Shown here one piece after another: positions 34,845-45,627 of a DNA stretch of 64,000 nt. Position 1 is the stretch's first letter; every line of letters starts with the position of its first letter. The translations under genes and the position numbers were made by a program. The notes beneath the pieces were generated by a model. That model was given only the letters and a program-made list of their open reading frames with translations. It was not told the origin of the DNA and did not search any database. Source of the stretch: Sternotherus odoratus (lineage: Eukaryota; Chordata; Testudines; Kinosternidae); contig JAVMKO010000021.1 of the NCBI GenBank assembly GCA_032164245.1, positions 13,212,285 through 13,276,284 on the forward strand, read 5' to 3'.

Positions 34845-35490
34845 CCAGTTTAAACCATGTCCATCCTACGGCTATGCTGCCAGCTAAAAAATCCATTGTA
34901 GACAAGGACTCCAGAAGGGAATTCTAAACACATGTCCCGCTGACTCTCTCTCTCTGTCTCTCTCTTATTATTATTTTTCATGAAGCAGCCAGCGGCCTCA
35001 GCAAGCTTTGGGAGCTACCTGTAATCATTGCGTGCTAGAGGCCCAGGAAAAGGAACACAGCTGTCTCACTTTGCAAGCTTTGAGCCACCTCCTGGTAGAG
35101 GAAGGTTCTTAAGAGTTATTCTTTTACTAGCTTTGATCCACTGACTCTTTCAGGACTTTCAGCTACAGCATTATTCTCTGCCAGTCAGAATCATAACAGC
35201 ATAGATTATTTTTTAAAGGAAATCCACCCTGCTAAGTTACTCCCTCCATTTTGGCTTTGTTTCAGGTCCAGCTTGTATCTTTGGAAAGCCTCCAACCATT
35301 TCAGGGGAGAGGGCAGGGAATAAACATTCTTTCTTCTTCAGATTATCAGACAAACATCCGCAGTGGAAGTTTTGTTTTGATTATCGGGTTTGTCTCAAGC
35401 TGGGCGTCTCTTCTGTAGATTGTTCAAAATGCAAGACCATTCCAAAGCCACAAAGGTAGGAATGGTCTTGGAGTCTAAAACTTTCAAGGC
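34845..35490. other. Unassigned non-coding sequence
   Basis: No gene is seen. A CTCTCTCTCTCTGTCTCTCT microsatellite lies at about 34946-34965. A possible MITE edge (CATTGTAGACAAGGACT near 34892) is too short to call. Confidence 0.4.
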
Positions 35491-35508
35491 ACATTTCCTG
35501 GTGGTTAG

Positions 35509-35608
35509 AGGTTACAAAGTACTGTGGCACCTTAAAGACTAACTATAAAGTTTTGAAGCATAAGCTTTCGTGGGCTAATACCCACTTCGTCTGATGCTAC
35601 CTCTCTGA
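35509..35608 (+). mobile_element. Fold-back retro-insert, rearranged, with 14-bp duplication
   Basis: The insert is flanked by the identical 14-mer TTCCTGGTGGTTAG at 35495-35508 and 35609-35622. It contains CTGTGGCACCTTAAAGACTA, GCATAAGCTTTCGTGGGCTA and TACCCACTTCGTCTGATGC, then ends with TACCTCTCTGATT. That last piece is the other end of the same repeat in inverted orientation (compare AATCAGAGAGGTAG at 53719). The arrangement is an inversion with an internal deletion. A long variable-length duplication and an inverted segment fit LINE-type target-primed insertion with twin priming. Confidence 0.8.
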
Positions 35609-35904
35609 TTCCTGGTGGTTAGTGACTGGAGGATGCCACTGTTTAGCCTTTCATTGGCTGTCAAGCCACTTCTCAGTTGGATTACTGTTTGCTTCCGATA
35701 ATTCATGTATTCTGGTACATATTACTGCCTTTTCACACAGGCAACTGATTCTTCTGGACTCACACAGAGGCCCAATGTTTTATTTTCCATAACTCTTTCA
35801 GGGACCATCTCTTGGTTTTCCACAGCAGATTGTCTCAAGACACCTTTTCTGACGCATGTGCAAAGGAACACGGCCACTGGGGTGGCTAGCTCAGCAGGAC
35901 TTTA

Positions 35905-35996
35905 TTATTATTTGCACTTTGGTATCTCCTGAGAGGCCTCATGAGGGGCCAGGACCCCTTTGTGCTGGGCACTGTACAGTAGAAAACAGTGGTCCC
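35905..35996 (-). repeat. SINE/CR1 tail, left half, split by an LTR
   Basis: TTTATTATTATTTGCACTTT, GGCCAGGACCCCTTTGTGCT and GGGCACTGTACAGTAG are the inverse of the SINE/CR1 tail seen at 23905-24020. The repeat breaks at 35996 and its continuation lies at 36918-36960. Confidence 0.7.
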
Positions 35997-36917
35997 TGTA
36001 AGAGTTTGTTACCCCAGCCCTGTGCTCTCGAGTACAAAAGCTGGGACTCTTTACTAGCCAAACCACTCAACCAAGCTGCTTCCCAGCCAAATTAAGTCCT
36101 TCTTTCCCACAACCCCACTTTGCCAGCTGGGAGATTGGGGTTACCCAATGCTGCCACCATTCGGGTATACTTCCAAAACCTTGGAGGGGCCCCCGAACTT
36201 CCCCTTTACCCTAACTTTGTCCCCCTCCCTGGGAGCCAAAGTTAGACACCTGAAGGCTGCTTCCCTTCCCTCTTCCCCCTTTCCGGCTGAAGGCAGATGC
36301 AGACTTCCCCTAAACCTGTCTCCTTCCCCGAGAGCCAGAGCCAGGCACCTGGGGGCTATTCACCTCCCTCCCCCTCTCTTCTAGTTGAAGAGTCAGGCAC
36401 CGTTCCTCAGCTAATAACCTGAGCTGATCTGTTTGCCTTCTCCCTTCCCTTCTCCCTTCCCAGACTGGAAGCAGAGAACCTTAAGGAAATAAAACCAAAC
36501 GCTTTTATAACTAACAAGATTTAATAAAGGAAAAGAATAAAACAGAGATACAGTACACTTCACAATTTAGTTAGTCTTTAAGGTGCCACAGGGCTCTTTG
36601 TTACCTCTGCTATTCCAGACTAACACGGCTACCTCTCTGATTCTTCACAATCTGGGGTTCTCTACCTCCCTTCTAAAACGGAAAGAAACACCCCAAATGG
36701 CACAGGCTTTATATATCAAAGATCACTTACATCAGCTAATAGAAGAAGAAAACACTGAGTCATCTCCACAGCTAGAGATGCTCGGACCCTGGCTCCTGCC
36801 GCATGGCTAGCCAAACCGAAAACTGAACTAAACCCCTCCCTTCCTCATGGTCTTGAGGCTCTGACGACACTTGTCTCAGATGACATTAAACCTCTCCAGC
36901 CCTCTACACTTATGACA
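35997..36917 (-). mobile_element. Solo LTR of an endogenous retrovirus-like element
   Basis: The element starts TGTAAGAG and ends TATGACA, so it has TGT...ACA termini, and it is flanked by the exact 5-bp duplication GTCCC (35992-35996 and 36918-36922). The length is 921 bp including a 76-bp nested insert and its duplicated target. On the minus strand it begins TGTCATAAGTGTAGAGG and has a TTATAAAAGC TATA-like word near 36502-36511 and TTTATTAAATCTTG near 36518-36531, which suggests minus orientation. No internal region (gag, pol, env) is present. It is the product of recombination between two LTRs and is non-coding. Confidence 0.8.
36567..36642 (-). mobile_element. Fold-back retro-insert fragment nested in the solo LTR
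   Basis: TTAGTTAGTCTTTAAGGTGC and AGACTAACACGGCTACCTCT match, inverted, the left arm of the element at 53719-53956. CTTCACAAT occurs on both sides (36558-36566 and 36643-36651), a 9-bp target duplication. The insert is therefore younger than the LTR. Confidence 0.8.
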
Positions 36918-36960
36918 GTCCCCGTCCCACAGAGCTTGCAATCTAAGGCTGTGTCGTCAC
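36918..36960 (-). repeat. SINE/CR1 tail, right half, split by an LTR
   Basis: CCCACAGAGCTTGCAATCTAAGG continues the tail begun at 35905-35996: the canonical order is ...CAGTCCCTGCCC then AGAGCTTACAATCTAA. It resumes directly after the LTR's duplicated GTCCC. Confidence 0.7.
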
Positions 36961-36964
36961 ATAC

Positions 36965-37335
36965 CCAATGAGATGTTTTCTACCTCTGGATAACGCATGC
37001 ATGGTAGTTCTTCTGCTGTAAAAACAGTGGAGACCAGGCACTTTAGTTTTAGCACCAGGGAAAGTAGGAGAGAGCAACACTGGGTGTGCAAATAGTGCCA
37101 ACTTCACCTAGCTACCTCGCGGTAAATGCTCCATTTGTCTCCACTCCGGATTTTACACTGTGGTAATTATCATGTGTTTGTTGACCTCTTTGTAAACCAG
37201 AACACCTTTGTGTCGGAGAAGACAGAGCCTAAGGATAAGACAAGAGGTAGACACAGAGAGGTGGCCGGGGGGTGGGGAACACAAGGGACATACAGGTTGT
37301 AGTCTCAGCACTCCAGCAGGCTAGCCATTGTCAAA
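36965..37335. other. Unassigned non-coding sequence
   Basis: It starts with GGCTGTGTCGTCACATACCC, which may be a decayed MITE terminus. Otherwise nothing is recognised. Confidence 0.35.
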
Positions 37336-37337
37336 TA

Positions 37338-37626
37338 CAGTAGACTCTCGATTATCCAGGATGATAGGGAAAAAAATAATCCTGGTTAATAAAATCCCGG
37401 ATAATCACCATCCATAGGAAATATGGGGAAGGGGGGTTGGTTCACCAGCCACCCTGTGCCAGGGGGAAGGGGGTGTTGGTTCACTGGCTGCCCTGCGCCC
37501 TGGTGGGGTTTTGTGTGTGTGTGTGTGTGCTTGGGGTGGCAACAAAGCCAGAGCAGGCCCTGCGAGTTATGCATATTTTTTTTGACATCCTGTTTAACTC
37601 TGTTCTGGATAATCGAGAGTCTACTG
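37338..37626 (+). mobile_element. pogo/Tigger-like MITE, copy 1
   Basis: The left end CAGTAGACTCTCGATTATCC and the right end GGATAATCGAGAGTCTACTG form inverted repeats of 20 bp, with TA on both sides (37336-37337 and 37627-37628), the duplication produced by Tc1/mariner/pogo transposases. A second inner palindrome of AATCCCGGATAATC words follows the left terminus. The 289-bp element contains a GT run near 37511-37528 and no transposase frame. It shares its whole body with 55531-55813. Confidence 0.85.
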
Positions 37627-37629
37627 TAC

Positions 37630-40185
37630 TGTGTTGGTATCATTGCAAAGCAGGGCGTTCAAGGCAGCTTTGGAGGAAGATAACGAGGTGGCTTTGTGGG
37701 TGTTTGTGATGTTCCTCCCAAGGGTGAGGGCAGCCTGGGGGAAAGCATGAAGGGTTTGTCTGAAAATAGAGCAGGCGGGTGATGAAGGCTGAGAATATTG
37801 GCCAGTCGGAGACAGGAGAAAATGGTGATTCATTGCAGTGAGGTGCATGCAAACTATGAAAGTATCATGCTGCTGAAAACTGGCATATACCGGCTCGGAT
37901 GGACCACGGGAAGGAAGAGCATTCTAGCACTGAGGCTGCAGTGCGGAAAATGCCCTGAAACCAGCCCCCTCACTGGCTGCAGTTGCAATATCATCATACT
38001 GGGGGGGAGAGAGTCTCTCTGAGCTGTAGATCTCAGTGACTGGGGCCACGTCTGAGACTGACGTGATGGGTTCATATAAAAGCAAGTCGCTCCTCCCCGA
38101 GCAATTAACTACCATTAAAAAATAGAACTGCTGCCCTGGTAGAAGCAATCAATGACAATTGTGTTTTGGGGCTTAATGTCTAACCCACGTTGTGTTCTGC
38201 TCCTACCTGTACTTAGGAAGAACAATACTTTCCCCAATACTTACAATTGTCTCTGATTTAGACCCAGGGTGGGCTGGGACTAGGGGCCAGCAGTGGGGCC
38301 AGAATGCAGGAAAACGTTCCTTTAAAGGATGGCGTGTGAGTCCAATCTGCAGCTGCGGGCACTGAAACCCGAGCTGACAGCACCGTGGGCCGGCCACGTA
38401 GCTGAAAGAAAGTTCTCTGGCCCAAGTCCGTTTCATTAATCTTGGGGCCATGACACGTCAGTGCTTTTATTGATTTCCCACCAGGCCATTCATCAATAGT
38501 CTCGTCACATTACGAGCCAATACGGAGGAAAGAATGGAGGAGGGGGGAGGAACGCGGGAGGTGGTTTCTATCTCTAGGATGCAGGATGTTCACAATCAAT
38601 GCAACCTCGAGAAGAAGCCAAGTGGGTTTAGCTAACTGATGAAAAGAGCCTCAAAGCAGAGGAGGTTCCACTCATTTCCCTTACAGAGGGGAAATGTTTT
38701 TGCTAATGCAGAAGGCTACTGTAAACCAGGCCTGTGCTGACTGTATGGCTTGGAATCACATGGACCCTCGGGGCCACCTGCACAGACACTATCAGCCAGT
38801 CTTGCTCTGACCGCGTGGACCAGGCTTACATCTGTGCTGCTGCAACATTTCCCGCTATGTTTTTATTTCTTTTTAAATGTCATTTTGTGCTGATGAGGGG
38901 TGTCGAGTTGCCTGTCCTAGACTCCCTCTGATTACCCACCCCAGGGAGCAAGGGCCGCATGAATTTCCTCTGCCCTGCTGAGAGCCTCCACCCTGACCTG
39001 GAAGAATTTGCCTCTTGGAGGAATTGGGGAGTTGTGTCTCTATGGCCTGGACCCTGCTGAGCCTGCCAACATGGGGGCCAAAGGCATTTCTCAGCAAGTC
39101 AATCCCATTTCTTGTCTCCGTCAATGACGAATCAGCACACCAAACTCTTCATGGGAAGGATTTTTTTAAGACAGCGCCCCTCTCCCCCCATTTTAAACGG
39201 AGCGGTTTATCTCATTTCCAGACTCTGGGGAGCCTGCACAATGGATACTGCACGGCTCGGCTCGAGCTGATCCATGACGTGGAGGCTTTGTGTTCCAAGC
39301 TGTGGGCACGTTGCCTGGTGCTTTGCTGTTTGAATGGCGTCCCAGCCCAAGCTCCGCACTGCCAGCCCACTGTGCTGTTGAAAAGAATGGGAGGAAAAGG
39401 AGAGGAGAACAGGGTCACGAGTCAACGTGCGTTAAACCACGACACTGTGAATTCTCATTGAATGATCAATAATCACTCGAGAGCAAGTCTTTTTGTATAT
39501 ATATATATTCAGCATCATAACTTGAAAGTATGGTGGGAGCCAAAACAAAGAGAGAATAGCAAATTAGGATCCCTTTTTAAAATGATGATACTAGAATTCG
39601 TTTGCCTATGAAGTTTACGGGGATTAATTGTATTCCAGAGAACCGTATCGCAAATGGCTTTTTGCAGAAGTAGTTACAAAGAACAGGGGAAAGCTCTTTA
39701 TGTTTGTTTTCTGCAGCTAAGCTTTGCCCATGGCAGGACTTCTCATAAACATCCGTTAATACGCTGTCAGAATCTAACCCATTATGGAGCCCTCCTAAGA
39801 GTTTGCCAACATGGTTTAATTTGCGGGGCTGCCGTACTTCATTCTGCCCAGTGACAACCTTAGGTTGAGGCAATTTTGCTGTCTTGTAACTCACAAAGTA
39901 ATTATTATCCCAGGTTGTATCTGGGCAGGAACACAGGTTTATACATCATGGAAATCAACACAAATGCAGCTCTGTTTACACTGAGAGGCCAGGAGAGCTC
40001 AGGAAAAACCCACTCCCTGAGCAAGATCATCTTCAGTTGGTTGGTTTCTAAAGTTATGAGGGTCACAACCCTGAGAAGATATTAGAGTCACTGAAGGTTT
40101 CTATACCATCGGGGAAGGGAAAATCAGGCAACCAGGATAATGACAAGGAACGCCAGAAATGTGAGCCTGATACACATAAATGATT
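37630..40185. other. Unassigned non-coding sequence
   Basis: Several open frames exist, up to 148 codons at 39015-39461, overlapped by frames on the other strand, without known domains or splice context. A TA run lies at 39496-39509. 37800-38150 and 39560-39900 show nothing recognisable. Confidence 0.4.
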
Positions 40186-40189
40186 ATTT

Positions 40190-40425
40190 TTTAACATAAT
40201 GGATAAGTAGCATGTGGAACTTATTGCCACATGATGACATTGGGGCCAAAAACTAAGCAGGATTCACAAAATAGTGAGGACATCCAGTGTCACAATCGCC
40301 AGGATTCCTAAGAATAAAGCAAGAGTTTTGGCACCAAGCTAAAGCCTCCGACTTTGGGCCATGAGCTAACCTCTAGCTAAAGGGGGTCGTGAGGAAACGG
40401 CACATCCTCCTAATTCAGGGTCTCT
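40190..40425 (+). mobile_element. CR1/L3-type LINE fragment
   Basis: The order TGTGGAACTTATTGCCACAT, GATGACATTGGGGCCAAAAA, CTAAGCAGGATTCACAAAAT and GGACATCCAGTGTCACAATC is that of the end of CR1 ORF2 and the beginning of its 3' UTR. GGGCCATGAGCTAACCTCTA near 40358 continues it. The true 3' terminus is missing. Confidence 0.7.
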
Positions 40426-40429
40426 TGCA

Positions 40430-41005
40430 CCTTCCCCCTGCCGCATATGGTCCTGGCCACTGTTAGAGACAGGATACGGGGCTTATTGTTTGATCCACTC
40501 TGGCGGTTGCTGTGTTTCTTTTGTAAATTACTCCATGTTGTTTCCTTTTTGTGCTTCACAGACACATAGTTGAATCCTCCATCTGAAGAAAGGTTAATAA
40601 ACACAGAGCCAAAGTGTCACTAAGGGATTCCAAAGGAGATTACTTTGAAAACAAGAAGATGGAAAGCACAGATAATGCACAGCTAATCTATCTGTTCACA
40701 TATCTCATCTACCAATTAACTCACCACTTCTGCTAGATTTTGCCACGTGTGCAAATCCAGCTGAAAAAAGCTCATGAGGAGGCAGAGCTTTGGGATGAAT
40801 TCTCCAATTAAGAGTGAATTATTTCTAGCATGTGGAGATAAATCTGATTGCCTAAATATCCCCTGGACACTTCTCTTCTCTGCCAGCTGTAGTTCTCAAA
40901 TTGCCAAGGCCCAGATGTGAGACAATGGCTCAAAATGGAAGACACACACAAAAAATTATTCATTCAGGCAACATTCCCTTTCTTTAGCATTGAGCTGACT
41001 GTAAA
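40430..41005. other. Unassigned non-coding sequence
   Basis: No gene or repeat was recognised. Confidence 0.4.
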
Positions 41006-41009
41006 CTGA

Positions 41010-41550
41010 AATTTCCACTGGGCAGGAAATTCTGATATTTTTACATTTGTATTAATCCCAAATTGAGAGGAAGTTCTGAAAAATTTTGATTTTGGAAAAT
41101 GCAAAACATTTCATTTCATAAGAACATAAGAACATAAGAACGGCCATACTGGGTCAGACCAAAGGTCCATCTAGCCCAGCATCCTGTCTACCGACAGTGG
41201 CCAATGCCAGGTGCCCCGGAGTGAGTGAACCTAACAGGTATGATTGAGCGATCTCTCTCCTGCCATCCATCACCCCCCTCTGACAGACAGAGGCTAGGGA
41301 CACCATTCAAATGTCTGCTCGAGCTGCCGTGGTGCCTCATGGAAGTCGTAGTTATGGTTTCCTCTGGTCTTCGTTCTCCCTTGAGGGCCTTGCTCTCTGG
41401 TCAGCCTACATCTCCCAGGCTGCCCCAGGGTTTTTCCTTATGGCTCAGCTGCCCTGGCAGCTCAGGGGGAATCAGAGGTTGCGGTCAACCTGATCTAAAA
41501 TGAAATGTTTTGTTTGATTTTCCTGAAGGAAAATTCTGCCCAAAGGGAAC
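41010..41550. repeat. Fold-back repeat interrupted by a CR1
   Basis: The left flank of the CR1 (GGGCAGGAAATTCTGA near 41019; GGAAAATGCAAAACATTTCA near 41093) pairs, inverted, with the right part of the interval (TGAAATGTTTTGTTTGATTT near 41500-41519; AAAATTCTGCCC near 41530). Between them lies a single-copy core that includes CCTCATGGAAGTCGTAGTTA near 41335. The whole is a decayed fold-back element of at least 350 bp into which a CR1 inserted. Confidence 0.55.
41117..41308 (-). mobile_element. CR1 LINE 3' end with 8-bp tail repeats
   Basis: The plus strand begins with ATAAGAAC reiterated about three times (41119-41142), the inverse of the 8-bp terminal repeats that CR1 uses instead of poly-A. 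Then come GGCCATACTGGGTCAGACC and AAAGGTCCATCTAGCCCAGC. It is truncated after GAGGCTAGGGACACCATTC. Confidence 0.9.
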
Positions 41551-41554
41551 ATCA

Positions 41555-43880
41555 AATTTACATGGAACTTGGATAATGTAGGGACTAATGGAAGTAACAT
41601 ACTTCAAAACGAGGGCGCTGAGGTGGGATGCTGTCTGTCTCTTGCCTTAACAATTCCGGATTTCCAGTCTGGTTCCTTCGATAGTTTGGGTTTTGTGGTG
41701 CTTTTCAATCGTCCAGTGGCTCATTTGGTTTGCAAGCATGTTTAGTTATGTGAAGTTCACCTCGTATATTATAATTCCACTTTCTGAGCCGTTTCTTAGC
41801 AAAGCAGTACTTGTCCTGCCAAGCTGTCTAGTCTAGTTTAGTCTAGTCAGGTTCTTAAAACAACCTCATCACCACAGGATGTGAGCACCTTCCAGTCATG
41901 CATTAAGCGATGGGACTAACAGCTACCGCTTGTGTTCATTCTCTATCTCCATCCTCCTGTGTGTCAAGCGGAGTGGTTTGTTTTGGTAGGGTTAACTTTT
42001 TAAAAGGGCAGAGAGACCAGGCTGGAGCACGTGGCACTTGGAGCAGAAGGCGGGGAGATTTCTGGGGACCTCTTAGTTCCTAGAGGTGCCTGGGATGGGA
42101 CGGAGGGGAAACTCAGTCTCCTGCACTGACAAGCTCCACCCTTAGGGTAGAAAGTTCCATTGTGTGTGCGGAGCAGAGCAGTGGATCAGAGGCCTCATCT
42201 CAGAGCTTTAGGCTGCATCATCCATAATTTTCAAAACCTCGGGACATCAGCAGCTCCTGTGTGTGCGTGTGTGTAATATAAAAACCTTTCTGAAAATTAG
42301 GACCAAATCATGATTTTATTATATTGGAGAGAAAAATAATCTAAGTCTTTACCGCCCTCATCAAAGCATCAACACCATGGCAGATAATGTTGCAATTTAT
42401 GTATATTTTCCCTTCTTTCTTGTCTTTTCTTTTTTTGTTAATAATAATTTGATTGAAATGTTGGGTACATCAAATAAAGTGCTTCTTTATGACTCACTGT
42501 GAGGCTTTTGACCTTATATCTTACAGAATATTATTCCTGTTCGAGTTGATAGAACGTACGCTATTGTACTGAAAAAGCAAGTCTATTTAAAAAGCAGCAT
42601 TACAATAAAGTGACAGCACTGTAATTTGATGACCCTCTTTTTCTTCTTGGCACTAGCAAGAATTCTCTCAGTGCCTATTTGCTTGCTGTTTTTTCGGTTA
42701 TTATATTTATAAGAAGCACCGTGAATAGGAGAAGCCTGATGGTTCTACTCAAGGGTAGTAGTTTGACTGCTCATCCATTTAGGTAACTATGTTGATCTAA
42801 ATGACAACTGCACTAGGCATATTCATCACTTACTGTGTCTGACAAACTTTTGGAATCTGCTGGTGAAGAAATGGAGCATCTGGGAGAGGCAGCCTGGGCT
42901 GTGAATTGTGAACTGAAGGGTTTTCAAGTGGAACGCTATCAGTAAGGACCAGGTACCACTTCAAGGTAATTCTTCCAGTGCTGAGGTTCTTGTTCAGATC
43001 TTAATATTTTCCCATTTGGATCATATGGAGCAGGCAAGGAGGTAGGACCCAGACTTATGGAATATGGCATATTCAAATCCAAGACTAAAGATGTTGCTGT
43101 GTCCTTGAAAATTAACAAGATGTGTCTTTCTTCAGTGAATCTATTAGCATATTCTTGTGGCCTTCAGACAGCAACGAGCTCATGAATATGGTTATAATTT
43201 ATGTTACAGCACTTACAAAGCAGGTAATTGCTGCTAAATTATATGGTAACTAGTGGCCACTTAATTATCAGTTACACACCGCATCGCAGTAAGGTTACAT
43301 CAGGCCTTTAACACAGAGCGCAGGTGACATGGGAGTTTCTTTTGAACCCGCCGGTGTACATAATTATGAAGCCACTTGCAGCAAGTTATCACCATATAAT
43401 GCACTGCTAAGTGTCCAGAGGGTTTGGGAAAGGGCTTGATATCTCATGGTAATGGGGGATATAGCACCGTACACAAGATGCAGCTTGACTAGACAGACAG
43501 TTGATGTGATTCTCTTTAACCTGACTCCCCGGCTGTATGCTAAGTGAGTAACATTCTGCACTGCGCGGCTGCAGGTAGCATGGCAGATGGGAAGCACAGG
43601 CTGGTTCAGTACAACTGAGCGCCTGGCCTCAATTCATTTGCATTGGGCAGACGAGGGAGACCATAATGTATGTGGGATTCTGGCTGGTGCGGCTAGGATA
43701 GAATGCCAGATCTGTTCGGCTGTGTGTGTCGGTCTCACCTGCTACTGGCTGGAAACCCTGCAATGTCTCCCCGTCATTTAGCCTGCAGATTTTTTTTTCC
43801 CCTTGGCAAAACCAGAGATTCAATTGTTGTGTTTTTTTAAAAAAACTGCAAATTTGTCACAGGTGAATTTTTGTCATTTT
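41555..43880. other. Unassigned sequence with a candidate conserved block
   Basis: No gene is seen. The interval 42420-42720 is non-repetitive and AT-rich (words such as TTAATAATAATTTG and CAATAAAGTGACAGC) and has the texture of a conserved element. A GT run lies near 42262-42273. Confidence 0.3.
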
Positions 43881-43889
43881 CACCAGCGG

Positions 43890-44045
43890 AAATGGAAACA
43901 CTGCCCCAGATAAGGAACCAGGGCACACAGAGACTGACCTGACCAAAGCCAAAGCATAGGGCGTCTCTGGCTGAGCTAGGAATTGAGCGTAGATCTCCTG
44001 AATCCCAGACTAATACCTTAATTGTCAATGCAGCCCCCCTTTCCT
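43890..44045 (-). repeat. Cry-type tRNA-derived SINE
   Basis: On the plus strand AGCTAGGAATTGAGCGTAGA at 43974-43993 is the inverted B-box area and CTGAATCCCAGACTAATACC follows. Upstream, GGAACCAGGGCACACAGAGA is the inverse of the body. The tail is decayed. Confidence 0.65.
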
Positions 44046-44079
44046 CTGAGGGAATGAACAGAGGAAGGAGCACATGGGG

Positions 44080-44270
44080 GGTTATTGCAGAGAGACTTGT
44101 TAGTTCTCCATCTGTAAAAGGGGAATAATCTGCCTTGTCTATTCATGCCATAAACTCCTATGTGAGTGTACAGAGCTTAGCATAATGAAGCTTCCATCCT
44201 GATTGGAATGTCTTGGACAGACCCCCGGCTGTCTAAATTGCCTTTAATGGGATGATAGTGTACATCAACT
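44080..44270 (+). repeat. SINE body and tail fragment
   Basis: TAGTTCTCCATCTGTAAAAG and GGGGAATAATCTGCCTTG, then GTGTACAGAGCTTAGCATAATG and TTCCATCCTGATTGGAATGT, follow the middle and tail of the tRNA-derived SINEs. The head is missing. Confidence 0.55.
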
Positions 44271-44970
44271 GAGCATCTTTCTCTCTCTAGGTGCTGCTAC
44301 AATGCAAATAATATAACTATGTTTACAAGTCTATAGTATTTTAAAGGTTTTAGTGAAGTTATTTCATAAAAGGTATATGAAATATACCACCCCATCGAAA
44401 GATCTAAGATGTCTGAGCTAAATTCTGAGCTAAATTGTGCCAGACATTCTGAACCTGTCATGTGATCGGTCTGCAGCAAGAATAGCCACACAAGGACTCT
44501 GTAATGTGCCTTTCTGGGGACATCTCTGTCAAGTGATCTGTCTTGCATGTGCTATGCTTTCGTTCTTTGCTGAAGGACAGAAGAGATTTCTGGTGCATGA
44601 AGTACAAGCTGGTGGGAATACTGGCTGAGAAGATACTGGGTCTGGAAGTGCAAATTTCAACACTGCAGTGAGTCTGAGAAAAAGGAAGCCTTATTGCACA
44701 ACCAGATTCTGAAATCATTGTCACAGATGCAGGAAGGGGAAAGATCAGCCATAAGAGAACTGGAAACAATAGAAAGTGAGGATGTGGACTGTTGGTTTGT
44801 GACCAAGAGGAAAAGCATTCTACACCACTAGAAGTATAACATAATTTTCAGATATTTAGTCACTTACCAAGGGACCTGTCTTTGGAGGAACAGATTTTAA
44901 AAAAAGCTATAGGGGACACACCTCATAGGCATCCTTACAGTATGAAGCAAACAGCTACCAAGGGAGGCTC

Positions 44971-45195
44971 TTGACCAGCAGCAAGTATCAGCAGCGGCAA
45001 TGCCCTGGACTAAAATTACAAAACATGATTGTAAGAATGGGTGGGATTCTGAAGTCATCTGGCAAGTCTTCACTGGTGACGACGCACATTGGAACCAATG
45101 ACATGGTATCATATGGGGCTATACAGATTATTGAAGACTTCAGAGATCTTGGGAGGGAGCTAAAGAACAGGAGATCCTTCCAATTCTGTGACTAA
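44971..45195 (+). pseudogene. CR1-type ORF1 esterase-domain remnant
   Basis: The 74-codon frame contains TTHIGTNDMVSYGAIQIIEDF at residues 37-57 without its first residue; GTND matches the GxND block of SGNH hydrolase-like esterase domains that CR1 and L3 LINEs carry in ORF1. DFRDLGRELKNR continues the helix that follows. Upstream residues (RMGGILKSSGKSSLV) correspond to the strand before the motif. The frame is short and closed by a stop, so it is a fossil. The esterase assignment is by motif, not by alignment. Confidence 0.55.
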
Positions 45196-45627
45196 GTGGA
45201 GGCAGAAAATACAGGATGGAACCATTGTCTGTACAACTGGTGTGAAGCGGAAGGTTGTGGTTCTGTAGAACACTGTGACATGTCCAAGTGGGCAATGGAG
45301 CTGTACAAGTGAGACAGCACACATCCCACAGATGTGGGGTGGAGGGTTAATCTTGTCAGTTGGAGACTAGCTGGAGCAACCCGGAGGACATTCAAACCAG
45401 CAGCCCAAGGGGAGATTGTTAAGAAAGGTTAATGTGGTACATACTCAGTGTGTCACAGACAGAGTGAACCGGTGTGGCAAAGAACACAAAGAGAAGAAGT
45501 TTTTTCAGCTGATTTTATACTGGCGTCATGAGTCTGGATAACAAGCAAGAGGACTGGAAATTCTTATTGAGGAGAAGAACCTGGTGGGACAATTCACATC
45601 TGGAATATTAAAATCACTGGTTATAAT

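Noticed and set aside
38060..38110. TATA-like word (CATATAAAAGCAAG) as a promoter
   Set aside because: An isolated TATA-like word in AT-containing DNA, with no exon, CpG-rich region or repeat end next to it.
39015..39461. 148-codon open frame
   Set aside because: Opposite-strand frames overlap it and the residue order resembles nothing known. Not supported as an exon.
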